Shown: positions 9,948-23,629, counted from the first letter of the stretch. The stretch: DNA of 64,000 bases from Macrolepiota albuminosa (GCA_027475525.1 JAMWFC010000023.1:473272-537271); one strand, 5' to 3'. Notes: generated by a model not told the origin, from the letters alone. Translations and numbers: made by a program.

Positions 9948-10006
9948 AAAGGAGAGTGAAGGAATAGGGAGTGAAAGAAGGAAGAAATGAGGAGTCCCCT
10001 GACAGT
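9948..10006. mobile_element. Right end of a MITE-like element
   Basis: The sequence ends in AGGAGTCCCCTGACA, the complement of the left terminus TGTCAGGGGACT seen at about 24,257 and 56,136. Only the end is present in this copy. Confidence 0.5.
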
Positions 10007-10429
10007 CACAAGCTATGATTTGTGCCTTTGGCATAAATTTTATAGCTTGTTGGGGGCTTTTCCTCAAACCTCTGCAACTACGCCTCCATTCTAACCTCAC
10101 TTTGTTCAGTTAGGGCTCCAAATATGTATATTAGTAACTCAGCTTCTATTATAATCTTACTTTCATTATGTCTTACTGATTCTAGCATATATTGTTAATG
10201 AATAGAGAGTTTCACATCTATCAAGAAATGATGCTACAATTTCAAGTTATATATATATATTATATTAGTATAGTATCAACAAATATCAAGTTAAATGCTA
10301 AAATATAAAATTAGTAATAAGTAGTTAATTAACAATCATACTCACATTTGTAAACCATTGAAGATTTCTTGATATACAATATTTGCAGTTGTTTTTGATG
10401 TATTTTCTTCTGACAAAATCACCTTAATA

Positions 10430-11090
10430 TGATCTCCAGATATGCATCAAGAAAGTGCAACATAAAGTTGGCCATGTGTAAAAACCAGTGATCAAAGATC
10501 TAATCCAACATGTTTGACTAATTGCCCTTGAGACTTGTTGATAGTCATAGCAAAGGCCAATCAAATTGAGAACTGTCTCCTGCATAATAGTATTGGCAAA
10601 TCCTCTTCAGAGGCAACTAGATTGATCCTTGGAATCAAAACATTTGAACCTGCAAACTTGGCATCTCCACTGATAATATGACATCTGAAGACTCTGGTGC
10701 TGATATGAGTGACAATCATTCTTGTTTCATTGCAAAGTCCTTTGGTTGTATCCAGATTCCTGAGGAGCATGACAAAAACTCCAATCTTCAAAGCCAGTTT
10801 ATCCAAAGACAAACTACTGGCTTTCAAAGAGTTGAGATATTTCACAGGATATAATGCAAGTCCATCAGAATTCATGTTATCAGACAGAACAGAATCTGCA
10901 CTCTGTAAGATCCTTTCTTCCCCTAGATACCTCTTTAGAACTTCTAAATTGATCTTCTCTATATCAGAGTTTTTTTTAGAGAGAATAGTCTGGTCCAGGT
11001 AATACTGATCATTTTGATGATGACCAGTATCAGGATATGTGAAAGAAATCAATCCAGTGATAGAATTGTCATCACAGATCATTTTTTCAG
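10430..11090 (-). pseudogene. Helitron helicase C-terminal fragment, copy A
   Basis: The minus strand encodes the C-terminal part of a PIF1-like Helitron helicase. It includes YYLDQTILSKKNSDIEKIN, EERILQSADSVLSD, YPVKYLNSLKASSLSL, LKIGVFVMLLRNLDTTKG, VLIPRINL and LCRRQF. Downstream, AFAMTIN and KSQG, typical of the helicase end, occur in shifted frames. The fragment lies head to head with the N-terminal Helitron fragment beginning at about 11,130, so the two parts have been inverted relative to each other. Frameshifts show it is dead. Confidence 0.8.
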
Positions 11091-11129
11091 GCAGTTTGAC
11101 TGTTTCTCAAGGTTCTAAATTTTTCTGTG

Positions 11130-12198
11130 CACCAGGAAGTCTATGCTTCAGTGAATGCAATCAGATATATTTACAAGTAAATCTACAAGAGCCATAATAG
11201 AACAACTTTGGAGATTGCTAGAGATAAGGATGAAATCAAGGAACACTTGGATGCCAGATACATTTCTGCCTCTGAAGCTTGCTGGCACATCTTTGAATTC
11301 AACATGCATGCTGAATATCCTTCAGTGCACAGATTGCCTGTGCACTTGGAAAACTGGCATGAAGTCTATTTCTCAGATGATGAACCAATACAGATGGTGG
11401 CTGCTAGACCTAATGCAAACAAGACTGCATTCACAGCTTGATTTGAAGCCAATACCAGGTTTTTCAATAATAACACCACTTATCAGAACTTTCCAACCAA
11501 GTTTGTTTATGAAGCATCTAAACAGAGTTGGAAGAAGAGGCAGAGAATAACACCACTTATCAGAACTTTCCAACCAAGTTTGTTTATGAAGCATCTAAAC
11601 AGAGTTGGAAGAAGAGGCAGAGAAGTACAGCAATTGGGAGAATGTACTTTGCTTCACCAAGATAGGGAGAAAGGTTCTATTTTAGAATGCTCTTGACTGT
11701 TGTGACCAATGCAACTTCATGGGCTGATTTCAGGACAGTCAATGGCCATATCTATCCAACTTATTATGAAGCATGCAAGGCTCTAGGTCTTTTGGAGGAT
11801 GATGCAGAATGAAGGCAGTGTCTCACTGAAGCTGCTCCAATCCAACTAGGATCAGCTCTCAGACAGCTGTTTGCACTATTCTATTCCACTGTGCTCCTGC
11901 CACTCCAGAGGCTTTATGGAATGAATTTAAGCATTCTTCTTTGACATAGATTAGAACATATGAGGCAATACAGAGACTGAGTCTTTACCAATGAAGATAT
12001 TTATAACTATGGCCTTTATCTCATCAATGATACTTTGATGAATTTTGGAAAAACTCTGAGAGACTTTTCCAACATGCCAGAAGCTCAACAAAATTGGAAT
12101 ATAGTTCCAGGTGATTGGCATTTGCATAAAAAATTGACTTGAATACTGATCAAACTATTCTTCTAGGCAATAGGCTTTTAGAAGATGAAACTAATTAT
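11130..12198 (+). pseudogene. Helitron Rep/N-terminal fragment, copy A
   Basis: The plus strand encodes the region following the Rep domain of Helitron helicases: YIYK, EIKEHLDARYISASEACWH, FEFNMHAEYPSVHRLPVHL, PNANKTAFTA, and then in other frames TYQNFPTKFVYEASKQSWKK and GLLEDDAE. It stops in TILLGNRLLEDETNY, where copy A has lost the helicase motor domain. Stop codons, frameshifts and a 77-bp duplication (11,469) break it. It is a relic without activity. Confidence 0.8.
11469..11624. repeat. 77-bp-offset tandem duplication (locus 6)
   Basis: Positions 11,469-11,547 match 11,546-11,624 at offset 77. Copy B of the segmental duplication has a single copy at the corresponding place (about 26,450-26,530). 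The duplication is therefore specific to copy A. Confidence 0.95.
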
Positions 12199-13160
12199 AC
12201 ATACTTGAAGCCCTAACTGAATGAAGTGAGGTTGTGAAGTGAGGTTGGAGTGGAGGCTAAGTTACTTATACATACTTGGAGCCCTAACCAAAACATTTGT
12301 GCCAAAGACATGAATCGTAGCTCATAGAATATGACTAACAATAATTGATTTGAGTAAGGTCTATGCATATGACTCATCAAGGCTGACTACTAACATCATT
12401 GCAGAATACTGAGATATAAACCATTTAGAGATATTTTTATAGGAGGCTGATGAAGAACTAGACTTGGAAAACTTTTTGTGATTTAAAGGGGTTCTAAGGG
12501 CAATAGTCAAATTTTTAGATGCCCTCTCTCACCTCTACTCTGAGACCACCTCAATGACCCTTTCTTGACAATTCACAGCTGGTTTGACTTACTATTGATC
12601 CCATCATAGGGGGGCAGCCTACTCAGTCCACCACCACAAATGCTCCAACCACTTTCCATCAGCATTCTGTCACCACAAATCCAGAACCTGCCTCCAGTGC
12701 TGTCCTGACACTTATCCAATACACTCCACAAGCCTGGCCACTTTGGGGTCCTGGGTCTGAATTGCTCCAGAAAGATAATTGCCTGCAATTACTGCATAAA
12801 CTTTACAAAAAATGTGAAGAATATTGGTGCCAAGGCCAAAGGCCTCTACTATTTCATAGGGAAAGAACACCTCCTAGTTCAGAGGAAAGAGCAGACTCTG
12901 CTTCTGCCAATTGTTCATCAATGGCAACAGTGCAGCTAGCATCAAGTGAGGCTGGGCCATTGGGACAGGTACTTACTCCACTGCCTGCTGCAACTAACAT
13001 TGCACAAGGTGTGATGAGAGGCAGTCCCTCCCAATGACAGAAATAACATGGCAGCTGATCTACCTGCTGAGTCTGAGGAGAACTAGGGCAGATTTGTCTG
13101 GAATGAAATGTATATGCATTGATTTAACCATCACTGTTGCAAATGCAACTCCCCAATGGC
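12199..13160. other. 3' part of Helitron block, no gene supported
   Basis: AT-rich sequence shared with 28,560-29,597. Plus-strand fragments such as KAKGLYYFIGKEHLL can be pieced together in copy B, but stops and frameshifts prevent any gene call. It may be sequence carried by the Helitron. Confidence 0.4.
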
Positions 13161-13161
13161 T

Positions 13162-13182
13162 GAGCAGAGTGTAGCTCTGCTC
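13162..13182. other. Terminal hairpin at the end of CpG-depleted block, copy A
   Basis: GAGCAGAG and CTCTGCTC form an 8-bp stem with a 5-nt loop, about 30 nt before ordinary sequence resumes. Helitrons have a hairpin close to the 3' end. The expected CTRR terminus is not seen, so this identification is tentative. Confidence 0.4.
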
Positions 13183-13514
13183 AAATCAATGTTTGTAATC
13201 TCCTCCCCCCCACACACACGCAGGAGTAGTCATCCTCTACCATTTGCTACCCCTTAACCACAGTGACTATTCTTATAACACTCCTTTTATGTTTAATAGT
13301 TGTCCGAGTCATGAGAGAAGTCCAGAAAAAAAAGCTTCTTGGTTCCAATGGCATATTCGTGGCATTGTTTATGTATGGGGATCTTTGATATGAACTATGA
13401 TAAAAATGACAGAATGTAGGCACAATGTTCGAGGTGCAACTCAAGGGAGGACTTTTGACAGCACCATAATACAGAAACATCTCCAGAGTCGTATCTTTTA
13501 TAAGATCCCATTGT

Positions 13515-15424
<1,910 letters not shown>

Positions 15425-15485
15425 CTGGCAAAGCTCAGTGGTTTGATAGTAGGAGTGACTGGGAATGGGGAGCGGCTGGTCTACA

Positions 15486-15493
15486 CTTTTATA
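15486..15493 (-). promoter_or_regulatory. TATA box of subtilisin copy A
   Basis: TATAAAAG on the minus strand, 62-69 nt upstream of the ATG at 15,424. The phytase gene has the same box at almost the same distance. Confidence 0.6.
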
Positions 15494-17512
15494 GATTGAT
15501 ATTGAATGGGCATGCTTGATTCGGATGTGCGTCCTGTGGAAACAGTACTGGAGTATTGGGCAAGTGCTTCTTCAATGTTTCTCTGTCAATTTGCACAGTA
15601 TCGTTCATCACAGTACGAGACCAGAAGTGAGCGACTTACATAACAAAACACGGCCTCTTCACTACTGATTCAGGATATTTACGGAGGCGAATTGCTCACC
15701 TTCTGATGATTTATTATTCTCGTTCATTTTTCGATTTGTCATGAGGTTGAGGAAAAACAACGACATAAAAAACCATCCATGGACGCGGATGACCAGGGCT
15801 GCATGAGATAAGATAGCAACATATGTCCGTATCAGGACGTCATAGATAACCTTCATGTTAAGTTTCAAAGTTTGTTAGCGTCACACCATTTATTTCATCA
15901 TTGCTTCAAATTCTTATCTCGAATCTTGTCACAATCCGTTTCGAATAGACTGCATTCTCCTTGTGTTTATGTTCAATACATTTGCGCGATTCGGTGTTCA
16001 CCGCTGTCCGGTGGTACGCCCCGTTCATATGAACGGGAAAGTCCTTCAACCAAGGGCAAGGAACGGAGCGAACAGTCAAGAACTCTACAAAAGCATCAGA
16101 TTCTGTCGGTTCATTCCCATGAGAAGGAGGTCTTGCCTACTATGTAGAGACCAATAATGTATCAAGAAAGGACACGCCAACTGTATCAAACGAAGTCCAC
16201 GAAGTTTCATGAGCCAAGTCCAACTTAAGACCGCCAACGCCTTCAATCCGCCGAAGTGCTTTGTGTTTTTGATCACCGTCTTATCTGGTTGTTGTATGTA
16301 TCTGCAACGCCTCGTTTCCCACAAGATCAAAGTTCCCCTTTCATATCTTCTTTTTTTTTTTGGAGTAGCGTTTTGAGTAGCTGAAGAGCCGACGCCCTTG
16401 GCGAGGCTCTGTTGCCCGCTATGCTGCTCACCTGGAATTAAAACCAGGTTCTACTATTAAATAGGCAGCTCTGTGTGGTCTCCGCGAGGAAATGCTTTTA
16501 CGCACGTATGTGGGGCTAAAGGCCCCGGTCCATCCATTATCGTCATGTCATCAGCGACTTGCAAGACCTGCAGTCATTCTTTCAAGCTCGCAAGAGTTTG
16601 GGAAGCGATTCTCAATTCCTGACTCGGGATACAAGCCCTGGATACTCCTCCTTCCAACTTGAATTGAACAACGCATGCGTCTGGAACGATGACGTGACAT
16701 ATAAGCGATCGAAGAGCGGCTTCAACAGTGATTTTTGTCCTGTATCAGTTCTGAGTTCGGTAAATAAACACACATTAAAGTTTGATTAAAAGTAAACACG
16801 GATTATTTTAACTAGATCCAGAACGACGGACTGCTCTGCCGAGTTAAGGATAGACAAGGGAGCGTAAATGTGTAGTGGGTAGACGGAGATTGAGTAAAGT
16901 CATGAGCTACGCAAAACAGGAAAATTGTGAGCGTTTGTCTATCGTGAAGGAGTATCGACTCGTGCACCCACAGTCCTCTGTATATAACTGGAACCCGGGT
17001 CGCAGTGTACAAGGACAGGTTTATTATGTACCATGATGTTGCGTCAGTGATGGTTGGTCGGTCTCCGAAATGTACTGCAGAAGTGGAATCATTCTGGGAC
17101 GTTTGGAGCATCACATCAAAGAGGGTATTCAACTAGATTATGCTAGACTGAGACACAGTAGTCAATCATTAATCGCTCCAGGGTCACAACCAGAGACAAC
17201 AGAGAAACGCAATGATTCATGCATGACTATTCCGAGTCTTATCCTATCCCTGAGAATCTCTTGGTGTGAAGAGAAGAAGACAGTGCACACGCAATGCCCA
17301 TACAAATCTACCAGGAAAGTATAAAGATGCCTATCAGCACCTCCAAATGAAGTATGAATGAATAAGACAGGTAGAGAGCAGGCCTCCGAGGGACCAAGAA
17401 TCAAGAGTAGAGGGTAGCTGGGAACATTGATGAAGTGAGAGGAAGCTCGAAGACATGGCGTAACATGACAAATGGGGCGATTGCTTCCGATCGGGGCCAC
17501 AGTCCATCAGTC
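15494..17512 (-). other. Unresolved coding remnants downstream in copy A
   Basis: No gene can be assembled with confidence. On the minus strand, 17,132-17,030 reads MNTLFDVMLQTSQND then FGDRPTITDATSW before a likely donor site, and is conserved in copy B. A second minus-strand stretch (16,760-16,100) reads GGVSRACIPSQELRIASQTL and LQVADDMTIMDGR in copies A and B with different frameshifts. These look like remains of one or two genes whose 5' end survives better in copy B (33,568-33,849). Copy A is cut at 17,512. I do not recognise the product. Confidence 0.4.
16351..16530 (-). mobile_element. 180-bp poly(A)-tailed insertion, absent from copy B
   Basis: Copy B has an uninterrupted CATATCTTCCATCC at about 32,806-32,819. 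Copy A has 180 extra bp at this point. Read on the minus strand the insert ends in a run of eleven A, preceded by structured sequence: GGGGCCTTTAGCCCC and ACCTGG...CCAGGT hairpins, the latter resembling a degenerate B-box arm (GGTTTTAATTCC). This fits a SINE-like retroposed RNA. Only TC could be a target duplication. Confidence 0.6.
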
Positions 17513-17939
17513 CTGCCCACTACCGTGCCCTGCCCACGTGGGAATATACGTAAGCCCAGCTGAGGTCGAGCCCGAGGTGAGTGCGAGGACCGAGAGAATC
17601 CACGATCCAGACGCGGGGGAACCAGATGCAGACGAGACGGCCGCGGATAAAACAGCCGAGGGGGTGTTTCTTCCTGAGCGGTGAGCGAGGGGGTTCGACT
17701 TTTTTTTTTCCTGGTCTCCTTTGCTTTCGTTGTTTGGTTTATCCATGTTCACGCTGTAGATATCTATTGTTTCGTATGCATTCTCAATCACCACTTCACA
17801 CTAACTATGTATTCCTCCTTGCAAAGACGGTGTATTATTATGTCTTCTGAAATACTTGTATCACATATAACCGGTTATCATTTTCTTGCTCCTACTAATT
17901 TAATATTATCATCCGCAAGTCTGGTCATGTTGAACGAAA

Positions 17940-19169
17940 CTACGGGAGGGGCTGGAATGGTTCTTTAATAGGTCGGGTCTTGACATTTGGCTTGACCCTC
18001 CACATCAACCCAGAGTTCTCGTCAGGCACACTCTCATCCCTATAATAAAATTTTTCCAGCTCTTCGGGGGTCTTATGACGAGCGAAATTGGCCATCCTCC
18101 AACCGATCTCCTTTGCCAGTTCTTCTCTGCATTCATTAGAATGCGGCGTGTTATACCGATGCCACGGCCGACCGTACCCAAGGACCTTGCGTATATCCCA
18201 CTCGAAATCTTGACGGTTTCCATGACTCTCCCAATTCTCTTTAGCAGAGCAGTTGTTCTGGGCGTTCTCGTAGCACGCCTCGCCCCAGTCGATGAGTACC
18301 GGATCGTTAGATGGCGCGCGGAGGATTATGTTGTTCGAGTGCACATCGTTGTGCGTGACGCCGTAATTCCGCAACCGCCGTCCGAGAGTCAGGACCTTCT
18401 GCGATACCTCCTCTGCGTCCTCTTCAGATATGTCGATGCCCGGCTCCAGCGAGCCCATCGTAGGACCCGGGATATACTCTAGCAGTAGCCCGTCGATGTG
18501 GTCCAAGGACGGATGCACCCCCTCTTCGTTCTCATTCTCACAAACCATATCAATGCGGACTGCACCGAAACACCGCGGGATATACCCACGCGCTTGAGCG
18601 TCCCCCAAATACGAGTACGCCGTTTTTTCTTTCTGGTGCACGAACTGGAAGCCTTGCCAATGCCCGAGCTCGCGTATCCACGTCGGCTCTTCCTCGTCTT
18701 CGTCTTCATCCTCGTCCTCGTCCTCGTCGTCTGCTGTCCCATTCGACTTGGAACTCAAATCGGGATGACGCCCGTGGGCGTGGATGTACCCGCGGAGACC
18801 AGCTTGGAACTCGCGTTCGACATCAAGTGTCCACGGCCACGCGGGGTTCAACCTGTCCGCCTCGCGTGCACCACCGAACCGACGATCGGCGAGCTTCAGC
18901 ACCGCACGACGGGGTGTGCCGGAGGGGTCCGTGTCCGTGTCCGCGCCGGCGTCCGCGTCGGAGCACGGATTCAGGGTGTCCACGAGGAGAGCGACAGAGT
19001 TGGTCGGGGGGTACATTTTCACGACTTGTACGTCTATAGTCTGTTTACGACGACCGGGGAAGGAAAGGCGGATCCGTTTCCCTGTCTTGTATGGCTCCTG
19101 GCTGTCAAATTGGATAAACGAGTTAGGACGGAAAGTCACAATGTGTATTTTTGTACTAACTCTGTCCAA
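17940..19169 (-). CDS. Kinase-like protein with HNDVHSNN / IDWGEA motifs
   Basis: A long uninterrupted minus-strand frame. It contains a central acidic tract (DDEDEDEDEDEDEE), then a kinase-like fold: LLLEYIPGPTMGSL as hinge region, YGVTHNDVHSNNIIL as catalytic loop (Asp and Asn present), and PVLIDWGEA in place of the usual DFG. Such diverged protein-kinase or phosphotransferase-like proteins are abundant in Agaricomycetes. The substrate is unknown. The frame opens at 19,169 with TTG; the first ATG in frame is at 19,019 (MYPPTNS). An upstream exon ending at a CCAG site near 19,175 is also possible. The start is therefore uncertain, the rest intact. Confidence 0.75.
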   Translation of the reverse strand: MDRVSTKIHIVTFRPNSFIQFDSQEPYKTGKRIRLSFPGRRKQTIDVQVVKMYPPTNSVALLVDTLNPCSDADAGADTDTDPSGTPRRAVLKLADRRFGGAREADRLNPAWPWTLDVEREFQAGLRGYIHAHGRHPDLSSKSNGTADDEDEDEDEDEDEEEPTWIRELGHWQGFQFVHQKEKTAYSYLGDAQARGYIPRCFGAVRIDMVCENENEEGVHPSLDHIDGLLLEYIPGPTMGSLEPGIDISEEDAEEVSQKVLTLGRRLRNYGVTHNDVHSNNIILRAPSNDPVLIDWGEACYENAQNNCSAKENWESHGNRQDFEWDIRKVLGYGRPWHRYNTPHSNECREELAKEIGWRMANFARHKTPEELEKFYYRDESVPDENSGLMWRVKPNVKTRPIKEPFQPLP

Positions 19170-20304
19170 GGGCTCCTGGAATCAAGAGTGAATCTCCGTA
19201 TTTGCACTTGCACGCGGATACGAGTCTATCAAGGGCTCAGTGTATCAGCGCGGAAACAGGAAACACAACATCGAGAACCTACGGACACAACACAACGAGG
19301 AATCATCCTCGTTATTTCAAATCCTTCAAGTAAAAGTGCGCACTGTACCCAACGGCGCCCATGTGTATCGTCCTACTACTCGAAGAAGACGACCAGACCA
19401 GTCCCTGCGGCATCGCCCTGCCATTCTTTGACTTGTTGACTTTAATTGAGAGACAGAGGGCACTCGACTCGTCTGAGAGAAATCTTCTACGCGAGCTGCC
19501 TGACGGTTGACCTTCTTGTTGGACACACAGAAACGAAGCTAAGTAAGTATGTATAAATGCCAAAGTCTCGAGCAATGCACGTGACCGTCAGTGTAGTCTC
19601 GCATGACACGTGAGAAACGTGACAAGTCCTCATTTTCTGCGCTACAAACTAACAAAGAAGCTAGTGGAACGCTCGATCGCTGTTGGTGCCCTTGGGTCTT
19701 TGGAATTATCTTTGCTGAGAAAATGCAGCAAGGCAACGAACATATGTCAAAGGCTGCTTCTGCCAGCGTTAAACATGAAGCGCGATTCTCCTGGTGGACG
19801 ATAAGAGAGGCTGCAGGCGCGTTTGAAACGAAACACTCACGACCATAACACCTGGAACAAGACCATTCACAAGTGAAGCTGCCGAAACTTTGACAAAAAT
19901 ATATATTCGCGTTGACTGCCGGGAAAGGCGACAGTTACGGTCAAAGAAGTATCAACTGCCTCGTTACCCTTCCGTCCCCACCCACGGTAGCGCCCTTATA
20001 TTTTTATATTTCACAGACTTTTGGAGGAGACGTCAACTACAAAACGTCAAGTGCTAGCAGAAACCACAGAAACTAACGATCTGGATGCCGCTTGGTACTT
20101 GATGTGCTTGGGCCTTTGGGCGCTTTGCTCTTCTCTGGCAATCCTCTTTTGCGACCTCTTTGGTGACCTTCCTCTTTGGCAGTTTTATCTTTGACTTTCT
20201 TTCGAAGCCTTTAAAAGTTGAGCTAAGATGACTGTCTCATTAGTCAAGTACACAGTTAGCGAAATCCTCACCAAACCTCTTATTACAACAAACTTTTCAT
20301 CGCG

Positions 20305-21096
20305 ATGTCCTACGCCAACCCTCTTCACCCTCCAGTTCGCTCCTCCAACATCTCACCTTATTCTACTCTGGCAGGTGCCGTGGGCAATACTGGGTCTCTT
20401 TCTCTTGCCCGTCGCCGCCTCCCTCAACAGTCCTATAAACCTTCTTCGAAATGGGACCAAGCAATGGGACAGAATTTTCGCCGTCATGCTGCAATCCAAT
20501 TTGACCATATTGGTTATAACGGTCAGGGAGTACAAATGCGTGAGCTTTCAGCTCGTAGCGAGGCTGCAATAGCCGCTATGATACAAGGTGCAGGAGATGC
20601 AGTCCTTTCCAATACTGGACGAGAACGTATCACGTTCCGCATTCTTGTAAGCAACTCCCTTCCCAGCTAATTCATAGTAATAACAAAATCCGCAGTGGCC
20701 TGGATATGAGCACGTCGAGTGCTATGATCAACTGGTGATCAATCCGGGTGGACGTCCGATCACTCGCGCTCAGCTCGGTAAATCCGTTGCCCAAATTTTT
20801 GCGCGTTTCGTAGAGGTTTGTCGCCTCATCGACTTCTCTCACTCATTTCCAGGTCAACTTACACTTTTGATGGATTAGAAAACGCGTAACGAACCGTCTC
20901 GCTCCTCTGAATGGAACCTGACCTCTTCTGGCATTCGTTTTGAGCACCTCGTGCTGGTGGCATTGGTCAACGTGTGGGAAGGTGTATGGCAGGCCTGACC
21001 TCTTCTGGCATTCGTTTTGAGCACCTCGTGCTGGTGGCATTGGTCAACGTGTGGGAAGGTGTATGGCAGGCGGATGTTGTAGTTGATCTTCGCTGA
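20305..21096 (+). CDS. Conserved hypothetical protein of Agaricomycetes, copy 1 (77-bp duplication in last exon)
   Basis: Exons: 20,305-20,646, 20,696-20,815 and from 20,879, with GT-AG introns. The protein begins MSYANPLHPPVRSSN and continues through WDQAMGQNFRRHAAIQFDH, WPGYEHVECYDQLV, RAQLGKSVAQIFARFVE and FEHLVLVALVNVWE. As assembled, the repeat at 20,917-21,071 brings a TGA at 20,996, so the last ten or so residues are lost. With one repeat copy the frame ends WQADVVVDLR at 21,094-21,096, like the copy at 44,206. I recognise the WPGYEH...RAQLG...RFVE pattern as a lineage-expanded family without known function. No signal peptide or membrane segment is visible. Confidence 0.75.
20917..21071. 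repeat. 77-bp-offset tandem duplication (locus 7)
   Basis: Positions 20,917-20,994 match 20,994-21,071. The paralogous gene at 44,813-44,890 has only one copy. The extra copy creates the premature stop of copy 1. Confidence 0.95.
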
Positions 21097-21800
21097 GGTC
21101 AAGCCAATCTGGCATTTCCCGTCCAACCTTTGTATCAGTAACACATTACTTGTATTTTTGACTAGAATTTTTGACGACCGTGAAATTTCTTTTGACAGTG
21201 TGGCCGCACAAATATGATAGGAATTGAACATCGAAGCTTTTAGATATGATGTATGGTGTTCATGATCAGAAATAAACAGAGCGTAAAATCGTAGACTTTG
21301 AAGTTACTTATATCGACTTGTCTAGGTGTAATCAATCTGTATACTTCCTATTTGTCTAGATCCTGGCAAATCATGGATCTGTACCCTCTATTCTGTCAGT
21401 CCTGCCTCATAATTGTCCAGGAAGCCTCAAGCTTTTCTTGAAAAGATTTATAACATGATTGCCTTATTTGATTATTGTACCAAGCATGGGTGGAGGCAAC
21501 TGTCCAGTGACCATAATATTATAGGACGTGCAGAACAACACAATGGGTTTCTATCAATGTGTGACATGCTAAAATCAAGCAACTGCTCTCATCAAGTTAG
21601 GAAGTAAAGACCCCAAGTCTGGTGGAGCTGCAAAAACACCTGACCTTTTTCCACGTTTGAATCTTATCTGGTCGTAAGGCAGGTAGGTTGGAAAAGGGTG
21701 TGGCAAGCACTGGAGCAATACTTCGAGTGTATATCAGAGAAATAGCTGTGATTTATATGAATAAATACTGTCGAAGCTTGAGATAATCGAAAGACATGTA

Positions 21801-23440
21801 TCATTGAGCGAGTACTCTTTTTATAATATTCAACCCACGGCAAAGAAGTCGACCGATGCGGCGCACGGAAGTAACTATATGGAAGATCCACGGGTATAGA
21901 CATATTTCCCGAAGAAAACGAATGTAGCGTGGAACAGGAGGCTCGCGATAAGCTGCCCATTTTTCCACAAAATCTGCGTCAAGGTACTTCCATCGATCAT
22001 AGTAGTCATATGTTACATACTGGTATTTTGCTTCTGCGGCTAGAGATAAGACACGCTTGGGTGTCAGAGGAACAACCTGTTCTTCAAAGAACTGCAGAGC
22101 TTCCGATGCTTTAAATCGCCATGCAATGTCGCGAGTTGTCATGCGGTCAAAGAGGGGTGCTAACATTGGGACAGTGCGCGTTATATATTATGAGACAAGG
22201 AATAGAAGTAAACAGACAGAATGGTACATGCGTAGATTGGGTTACCTGGAACTCTTTGCAAAACATAACACCTAACATTCCAACATCAAAGGCGAAAGGA
22301 TTAAAATCCAACTCTGCCTGTAATGTATCCCCTGGAACCTGGTCATACAGAGTGTTGAAAGAAATGTGGCTTGGAAGACGACAATCTTCTAGGGACATCG
22401 AGGGCGGAAACATTGTGGAACCATCAAAGTCAAAGAAGGCATACGTCAGCTTTCCTTGAGAACGTAAAGATCTACGGAAGTGGCTGTTCGAGTCAAAGAA
22501 GTCAATGTGAACATGATTGACGAGTATGTTTTCCTTCTTGATATCCTGCAATGACAAGAGGTTCAGGTATTGTCAATATGATGCCAAGAAACGTACTCCA
22601 TGAGCGATACGATGCTTGTGAAGATAAGTCAAACCCTTGTGAAGTGATTAGAAGTAAGCGAAACAGAACAGAGTGAAGCAACCTTTAAAAGACAATGTAT
22701 AATGTGAAATACTTCCTCCAACTTTTCGCATGTGGGTAAGAATGGAGAGACACCCCACCTAGGCCTCGAGTGCTCAAATGATGGCTGCTTGGTAAAATTG
22801 AAACCTACCTCGGCATTACAGCCAACCAGTGGCCTTCGCGAGGAAGAACGTCAAGAACAGGTATGACATGGTGAAAATCATCGATTGAACGAGGCACTCC
22901 TTGATTATGAAGGTAACTGAGGATACGAAACTCTTCACTCCCGTCGACAACTGCTTTGAAAGCTACATGCTGTCCTTGGGTGTTCTGAGCAAAAGCAATG
23001 TTGCCCTGAAGAGAACCTAAGCGTGACTTTTCTGAAAAGGTGTCCATACACACCATGTTGCCAGTGTATCCACAGAGGATTCGCATTTCCGAGTCATTTT
23101 TAGGTTCCATGCCTTCATGACTTGCGAAGGGAAATACGTTCAAGCTGTGGCCTATATTGACTGGATACATGAAAGCTTCATCATCTCCATGAGAGCGAAG
23201 CAGGTGATACATGATGTAGCCGTTTTCCAGGAGCCACGACCGTATACGATCTGTATCCCACCAAGCAACCCTCTGGCAAAGTAGCTCATAGAATCCGGGG
23301 TCTTGTGGAAACAAAGAAGTTCGCAGCACAGAGTCAAGGGTGTCTTTACACCCAGAAGGGTCACAAACAATTGAAGAGCTATCGCTCTGTTGTGCAGAAC
23401 ATGTGGATGTCCCTTGTGAGTATGTAAGAGCTCTTACCAT
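21801..23440 (-). CDS. Protein kinase-like protein with HGDIKKEN / DFDG motifs
   Basis: Exons, in minus order: 23,440-22,809, 22,758-22,683, 22,635-22,597, 22,545 to about 22,246, and 22,159-21,801. The catalytic loop HRIAHGDIKKENILV crosses an exon boundary. The next motif is FFDFDGS instead of DFG. Later conserved pieces are APLFDRMTTRDIAWRFKASEAL. This is a diverged kinase of the type expanded in Agaricomycetes; the changed DFG suggests weak or altered activity. ATG at 23,440 (MVRALTYSQG) is the best start; the frame opens with GTG at 23,491. The last intron does not keep the frame with the obvious donor after KEFQ. A donor at TTAG/GTGTTA just upstream does, giving FDVGMLAPLFDRM. A small frameshift is the alternative. 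Confidence 0.7.
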
Positions 23441-23629
23441 TTTCAATGTGGCAGCAAGAAAGTGACAACAACAATGGAGGTAAACTATCACTACTTAGAA
23501 ATGAACCACTTTTGACTATCACGTGATCGTTCAGATATGAAAGCCGCTCGTGGAAAGGCTTCCGAGCTGTGTCACTTTCCTCCCCAACCCCCCTCCTCCC
23601 CATACACAGCCTCCATCCTAACTTCACTT

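Larger units (their letters stand above)
10090..13215. other. CpG-depleted AT-rich block 1
   Basis: Over about 3.1 kb almost no CpG dinucleotide is present; lines 10,141-10,680 have none. The flanking Gypsy LTR and subtilisin gene have CpG at ordinary frequency. The block coincides with the Helitron relic. In basidiomycetes this pattern is expected from cytosine methylation and deamination of repeats. Confidence 0.8.
19560..21316. repeat. Second segmental duplication, copy A' (partner 43,450-45,160)
   Basis: From the CACGTGAGAAA near 19,610 to ATCGTAGACTTT near 21,290 this matches 43,495-45,150 in the same orientation, with small indels and scattered substitutions. It includes a complete small gene and about 700 nt upstream. 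Confidence 0.85.

Noticed and set aside
16085..17512. A full gene model in the downstream part of duplication copy A
   Set aside because: Copies A and B carry different frameshifts and the 5' end of A is cut; exons cannot be joined reliably.
18498..19439. 313-codon plus-strand frame opposite the kinase-like gene
   Set aside because: Antisense shadow of a GC-rich gene with clear kinase motifs on the minus strand.
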